Source of the DNA: VAYN01 sp963702075
Lineage (GTDB): Bacteria; Actinomycetota; Thermoleophilia; Solirubrobacterales; 70-9
Length of the DNA stretch: 64,000 nucleotides
Assembly (NCBI GenBank): GCA_963702075.1
Contig: OY969703.1
Span: 2,294,001 to 2,358,000 of the forward strand
Direction: 5' to 3'
Both the position numbers and the translations under genes were made by a program. How positions within the stretch are numbered: position 1 is the stretch's first letter; each line of letters opens with the position of its first letter. Positions 60,479 through 64,000 of this stretch are shown piece after piece. Below the pieces are notes generated by a model. It was not told the origin of the DNA and ran no database searches. It saw only the letters and a list, made by a program, of their open reading frames with translations.

Positions 60479-61666
60479 CTAGGCGATCGACTGCCGGTCG
60501 CCGCCCGCGCCGGCGCAAAAGGCATCGTAATCCGGGAACTTGCCCATCTCCGACTCCGGGATCTCCTCGGCGTGCTCGCCGCAGATCGGGCAGTCGGGGT
60601 CGCGGCGGACCTTCAGCTCGGTGAAACGGGTGCCGAGCGCCTCGTATAGCAGCAGGCGGCCGACCAGCGGCTCGCCTTTGCCGAGCACGAGCTTGATCAC
60701 CTCGTTGGCCTGCAGCGTGCCCATCGTCCCGGCCATCACTCCGAGCACCCCGTTGGCGGAGCAGCTCGGCGCCAGCTCGGCCGGCGGCGGCGTCGGGTAG
60801 AGGCAGCGGTAGCAGGGTCCCTCGTAGGGGACGAAGGTCGAGATCTGTCCGTCGAAGCCGAGGATCGAGGCGGAGACGACCGGCTTGCGCAGCCGCACCG
60901 AGGCGTCGTTAAGCAGGTAGCGGGTGGGGAAGTTGTCGGCGCCGTCGACGACGATGTCGTAGTCGCGGATGACGTCGAGGATGTTGGAGGCGTCGAGGCG
61001 GCCGTTGTGCTCGACGACTTTGACGTCGGGGTTCAGCCCTTCGATGAAGATGCGGGCCGAGGCGGTCTTCGCCATCCCGATCCGTTCGGTGTTGTGGATC
61101 ACCTGGCGCTGCAGGTTGGAGGCGTCGACGAAGTCGTCGTCGACGAGGCCGATCGTGCCGACGCCGGCAGCGGCGAGGTAGAGCGCGGTCGGGGCGCCGA
61201 GGCCGCCGGCGCCGAGCAGCAGCACCTTCGCGTTCAGCAGCGCGATCTGGCCGTCGACTCCGACCTCGGGGAGGAGGGTGTGGCGTGAGTAGCGCTCGCG
61301 CTGCTCAGCGGTCATTCCCGAGGGGGAGACGACCGGCAATCCCTGCTCCTGCCACTGGACGATGCCGCCGCTCATCGAGGCGACGTTCTCGTAGCCGAGC
61401 TGCTGCAGCTGCGCGGCGGCGATCGCCGAGCGGTTGCCGGAGCGGCAATAGAGGATCGTGCGGGCCGACTTGTCGGGAGCCGCGGTCGCGATTTCATCGC
61501 TGAGCAGGCCTGGCGGCACCAGCTTGCCGTTCTCGAGGTGGGCCTCCTGGTACTCGTGGGGCTCGCGGGTATCGATCAGGACGACGTCGCCGCCGTCGAT
61601 CTCCTCCGCCACCTCGAAGGGTTCGATCTCCTCGATCGTCTGCGCACGCTCAGTGTCGATAGCCAT
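60479..61666 (-). CDS. Rhodanese-ThiF carrier-activating enzyme (MoeZ-like, reversed order)
   Basis: This 395-residue enzyme should adenylylate and sulfurate the carrier's C-terminus. The N-terminal rhodanese domain has active Cys C74 in CRSGNRS. The ThiF/E1-like domain has GAGGLGAPTALYLAAAGVG, NLQRQVIH and zinc pairs CYRC and CPIC. In MoeZ the rhodanese is at the C-terminus, so the domains are swapped here. Its promoter motif is shared with cysM. Confidence 0.9.
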   Translation of the reverse strand: MAIDTERAQTIEEIEPFEVAEEIDGGDVVLIDTREPHEYQEAHLENGKLVPPGLLSDEIATAAPDKSARTILYCRSGNRSAIAAAQLQQLGYENVASMSGGIVQWQEQGLPVVSPSGMTAEQRERYSRHTLLPEVGVDGQIALLNAKVLLLGAGGLGAPTALYLAAAGVGTIGLVDDDFVDASNLQRQVIHNTERIGMAKTASARIFIEGLNPDVKVVEHNGRLDASNILDVIRDYDIVVDGADNFPTRYLLNDASVRLRKPVVSASILGFDGQISTFVPYEGPCYRCLYPTPPPAELAPSCSANGVLGVMAGTMGTLQANEVIKLVLGKGEPLVGRLLLYEALGTRFTELKVRRDPDCPICGEHAEEIPESEMGKFPDYDAFCAGAGGDRQSIA

Positions 61667-61697
61667 TTGAAGTAAATCCCCTGAAATCGGATCAGCT

Positions 61698-61720
61698 TTT
61701 ACTTCAAAAAGTATAGCGGC
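61698..61720 (-). promoter_or_regulatory. Shared cys promoter motif, MoeZ-like gene copy
   Basis: It holds a TATACT -10 and TACTT-TTTG-AAGTA, 19 of 22 identical to the cysM copy. In addition TTTACTTCAAA (61698-61708) is the exact inverse of TTTGAAGTAAA (61666-61676) at the start codon, an 11-bp inverted repeat spanning the leader. Confidence 0.6.
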
Positions 61721-61768
61721 CTTTGGAAGACTCCTCTCAGATGGCGCAAACCCGCCTGAGAAAAGGAA

Positions 61769-61797
61769 GCGGCCCCGTGGAAGGGTCCCGGGGCCGC
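61769..61797 (-). terminator. Terminator of htpX
   Basis: GCGGCCCCG (61769-61777) and CGGGGCCGC (61789-61797) pair perfectly; on the minus strand a TTCCTTTTCTC stretch follows, 31 bases after the htpX stop. Confidence 0.75.
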
Positions 61798-61828
61798 TGC
61801 CTCTTCATCGGTCGAGCGGAAGCTCGAC

Positions 61829-62689
61829 TTAGAGACTGGGACGCATCTGGCGCAGGCGCCGGACCCGCTCCTCGATCGGGGGATGGGTCGAGAAGAGGCC
61901 GGCGATGCCGCCGCCCTTGAAGGGCCTGACGATGTAGAGCGGCTCGGCCGCCTGGTTGACCTGCATCGGCATCGCTTCCGCGCCCTGCTCCAGCCGAAGC
62001 AGCGCGCTCGCCAGCGACTCCGGGTTGCCGCAGATTTCGGCGCCGCCGGCGTCGGCCGCGTACTCGCGCTGGCGCGAGATCGAGAGCTGGATGATGCTCG
62101 CCGCGATCGGGGCCAGGATCACCATGCTCAGCGCGGCGACGATGCCGAGGGGACCGTTGTCTTCGCCGTCGCCGAACCACATCAGCATGTAGGCGAGGTA
62201 GGTGATCGCGGCGCCGATCGCCGAGGCGACCGACTGGATCAGGATGTCGCGGTTGCGGATGTGGGTGAGCTCGTGGGCGAGGACGCCGCGCAGCTCGTCC
62301 TCGGAAAGCAGTTTGGTGATCCCACGGGTCACCGCCACCGCCGAGTGCTTCGGGTTGCGCCCCGTCGCAAAGGCGTTCGGCTGGTCCTGGGGGATCATGT
62401 AGAGGCGCGGCATCGGCAGGCCGGCGCGGGTCGTCAGTTCCCGGACGATCTGGTAGAGCCGCGGCGCTTCGGCCTCGTCGATCGGTTTGGCGCGACTCAT
62501 CGCCAGCGCCATCTTGTCGCTGAAGAAGTAGCTGAAGAAGTTGATCGCCAGCGCCATGACGAGGAACAGCAGCGCGGTCTGGGCACCGCCGATCAGGGCG
62601 CCGATCACGACGAGAAGGCCGCCGAGGGAGGCCATCAGGACCGTGGTGCGAAGGGTGGCGCCCCAGGTGGATTGCTTGGTGGTGGTCAT
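61829..62689 (-). CDS. htpX: HtpX-type membrane metalloprotease (M48)
   Basis: This 286-residue protease helps clear damaged membrane proteins. It has two N-terminal membrane helices (about 12-55), the zinc motif H139-E140-L-T-H143, a second hydrophobic pair (about 150-205), and REYAADAGGAE with the third ligand. The C-terminal IAGLFSTHPPIEERVRRLR is typical. It is transcribed alone, divergent from the sensor kinase. Confidence 0.94.
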   Translation of the reverse strand: MTTTKQSTWGATLRTTVLMASLGGLLVVIGALIGGAQTALLFLVMALAINFFSYFFSDKMALAMSRAKPIDEAEAPRLYQIVRELTTRAGLPMPRLYMIPQDQPNAFATGRNPKHSAVAVTRGITKLLSEDELRGVLAHELTHIRNRDILIQSVASAIGAAITYLAYMLMWFGDGEDNGPLGIVAALSMVILAPIAASIIQLSISRQREYAADAGGAEICGNPESLASALLRLEQGAEAMPMQVNQAAEPLYIVRPFKGGGIAGLFSTHPPIEERVRRLRQMRPSL

Positions 62690-62788
62690 CGCGAAAGTCG
62701 CTCCTGAGTTCGGTTGCCCTCCCAGTATGCGGCGAAAGCGCCAAATCGCCTATAGGGGCCACCCCCCTTCCGGCCCGGGGCGAGCCCC

Positions 62789-62794
62789 TAGGCT
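62789..62794 (+). promoter_or_regulatory. -10 box of a probable leaderless kinase transcript
   Basis: TAGGCT lies 6 bases before the kinase ATG at 62801, as expected for leaderless transcription. Confidence 0.4.
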
Positions 62795-62800
62795 GAGCGC

Positions 62801-63667
62801 ATGACGCTGACGGTGATCGGGCTGGCGCTTGTCGTCTTGGCGCTGGTTCTGGCGCTGGTGCGAGAGCGACGGCGGCTGCGGCCGCTCGAGGACCTGGTCG
62901 AGGCGATGGAGAAGGTCGACCTCTCAAGCCCCCGCCCCCTCCTCCCCGCTTCGATCGACGGGGTCGGCGAGACCGAGGAGGTGGCGCGGATCGAGCTCGC
63001 CTTCCTGCGGATGATGCGGCGACTGGAAGCCGAGCGGCGGCGGGCGGGGTCCGCGGCCCTGCACGCCCAGGAGGAGGAGCGAGCGCGGGTCGCCCGCGAT
63101 CTCCACGACGAGGTCAACCAGTCGCTCACCGGCCTGCTGCTGCGGCTGGAGGCGGCGCGCGAGGCGGCGCCGCCGGAGCTGGAAGGCGAACTGGCGGAGA
63201 CGAAAGCGCTGGCGAACCAGGCGATGACCGAGCTGCTCTCGCTGGCACGGCAGCTGCGCCCGACCGCGCTCGACGACCTCGGCCTGGCGGCGGCAATCGA
63301 AGGCCAGGTCGACCGCCTCGGCGGCGAGATCGCGACCAGCCTGGATGTCGAGGGCGACTTCTCCGACCTCGGCGGCGACGCCCAGCTCGTCGTCTACCGA
63401 GTCGCCCAGGAGGCGCTCTCCAACGCCGCCCGCCACAGCGGCGCCAAGCACGTCGAGGTGCGGCTGCGGCGCATCAGCGCCGGCGGCGTCACCCTCGAGG
63501 TCGCCGACGACGGCCGCGGCTTCGCCTTCGACGAGTCCGAGCGCGGTCTCGGCATCGGCGGCATGCGCGAGCGCGCCCTGCTGATCGGCGCCGAGCTGAC
63601 GATCGAGTCCCGCCCCGACGCCGGCACCACGATCCGCCTCGACGTGCCAGGAGAATCCTCCGCATGA
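62801..63667 (+). CDS. NarL-family sensor histidine kinase (HisKA_3)
   Basis: This 288-residue kinase has one N-terminal membrane helix (about 4-20), a short linker without an extracellular sensor, the HisKA_3 dimerisation helix with H102 in DLHDEVNQSLTG, and an HATPase domain (EALSNAARHSGA, DDGRGF, GLGIGGMRERA). It should phosphorylate the regulator encoded next, whose ATG overlaps its stop. The stimulus is unknown, possibly membrane stress given the neighbouring htpX. Confidence 0.92.
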   Translation: MTLTVIGLALVVLALVLALVRERRRLRPLEDLVEAMEKVDLSSPRPLLPASIDGVGETEEVARIELAFLRMMRRLEAERRRAGSAALHAQEEERARVARDLHDEVNQSLTGLLLRLEAAREAAPPELEGELAETKALANQAMTELLSLARQLRPTALDDLGLAAAIEGQVDRLGGEIATSLDVEGDFSDLGGDAQLVVYRVAQEALSNAARHSGAKHVEVRLRRISAGGVTLEVADDGRGFAFDESERGLGIGGMRERALLIGAELTIESRPDAGTTIRLDVPGESSA

Positions 63668-64000
63668 GGGTGCTGATCGCCGACGACCACGGGATCGTGC
63701 GCTCGGGGCTGCGGCTGCTGTTGGAGCGGCAACCGGACATCGAGGTCGTGGCCGAGGCAGCCGATGGGGCCGAGGCGCGGGAGCTGGCGGTGCGGGAGCG
63801 GCCGGACCTGGCGATCCTCGACGTGAAAATGCCGAAGCTGACCGGGCTGCAGGCGACGCGGGAGATCAAGAAGCAGGCGCCTGAGGTCTCGGTCCTGATC
63901 CTCTCGATGCACGACGACGAGCGCTACCTGTTCGAGGCGCTGAAGGCGGGTGCCTCTGGCTACGTGCTGAAGGCGCAAGCGGACACCGACCTGCTGGCGG
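63664..64000 (+). CDS. NarL/FixJ-type response regulator, N-terminal part
   Basis: The frame runs off the window after 112 residues. The receiver domain is complete in its key residues: ADDH near 6-9, the phosphoacceptor D53 in AILDVKMP, the Thr/Ser position in LILSMHDD and the Lys in YVLKAQAD. A LuxR DNA-binding domain is expected beyond the edge. The ATG overlaps the kinase stop (ATGA). Confidence 0.93.
   Translation, partial: MRVLIADDHGIVRSGLRLLLERQPDIEVVAEAADGAEARELAVRERPDLAILDVKMPKLTGLQATREIKKQAPEVSVLILSMHDDERYLFEALKAGASGYVLKAQADTDLLA

Overview
The window is very GC-rich chromosomal DNA from a bacterium that looks like a high-GC actinobacterium, most likely the Thermoleophilia/Solirubrobacterales branch (inference). 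The grounds are a GuaB3-type IMP dehydrogenase paralogue beside guaA, a Mec/CysM/CysO/MoeZ-like cysteine route, a cyclic-di-AMP riboswitch ahead of an M23 cell-wall hydrolase, many GTG/TTG starts, and several TAnnnT boxes 6-9 bases before a start codon, as expected for leaderless mRNAs. No rRNA, tRNA or CRISPR array was seen.

Layout. 0-5.3 kb: end of an unknown gene, an amidase, a DrrAB-like ABC exporter with two permeases, and a GH63-like glycosidase, all tightly overlapping. 5.3-16.5 kb (minus strand): infA, a CCA-adding enzyme, alr, a CBS protein, nnr, a DUF3352 lipoprotein, glmS, glmM, rpsI and rplM, mixing translation with cell-wall precursor supply. 16.5-20.5 kb: riboswitch plus M23 peptidase, a DUF559 protein, a Fur/Zur-ZIP pair and a winged-helix regulator. 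20.5-33.1 kb (mostly minus): guaA, guaB3, a PfkB sugar kinase, a D,D-carboxypeptidase, a LysM protein, pyrF, HU, the TldD/TldE pair, small proteins, a cation exporter, rdgB and rph.

33.195-42.672 kb is a 9.5 kb mobile element integrated by a large serine recombinase into a small Flp-pilin-like gene. Both gene halves flank it, and joining the two element ends rebuilds a symmetric attP. It carries a replication-relaxation protein, a non-coding patch with three inverted repeats, small DNA-binding proteins, a STAND/ORC-like ATPase and a HigBA-like toxin-antitoxin pair. 42.8-44.9 kb is a decayed accessory zone: a DUF6883 gene broken by a stop codon, DUF4926, a secreted I36-type inhibitor, and about 600 bases with no gene.

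45-64 kb: an atypical LuxR regulator; glutaryl-CoA dehydrogenase divergent from a CoA-transferase; a glycosyltransferase; L-aspartate oxidase; hydantoinase subunits A and B; DUF1802; then a cysteine/sulfur cluster (JAMM protease, CysM, CysO-like carrier with a Gly-Gly-Ala-Ala tail, rhodanese-ThiF activator) interrupted by a divergent polar amino-acid ABC transporter; HtpX; and a two-component system running off the end.

The most unusual finding is a 65-bp palindromic repeat found twice (62 of 65 bases identical), each time in frame and in the same orientation inside an essential gene (rpsI and guaA). It resembles, in behaviour and not in sequence, the Rickettsia palindromic elements.
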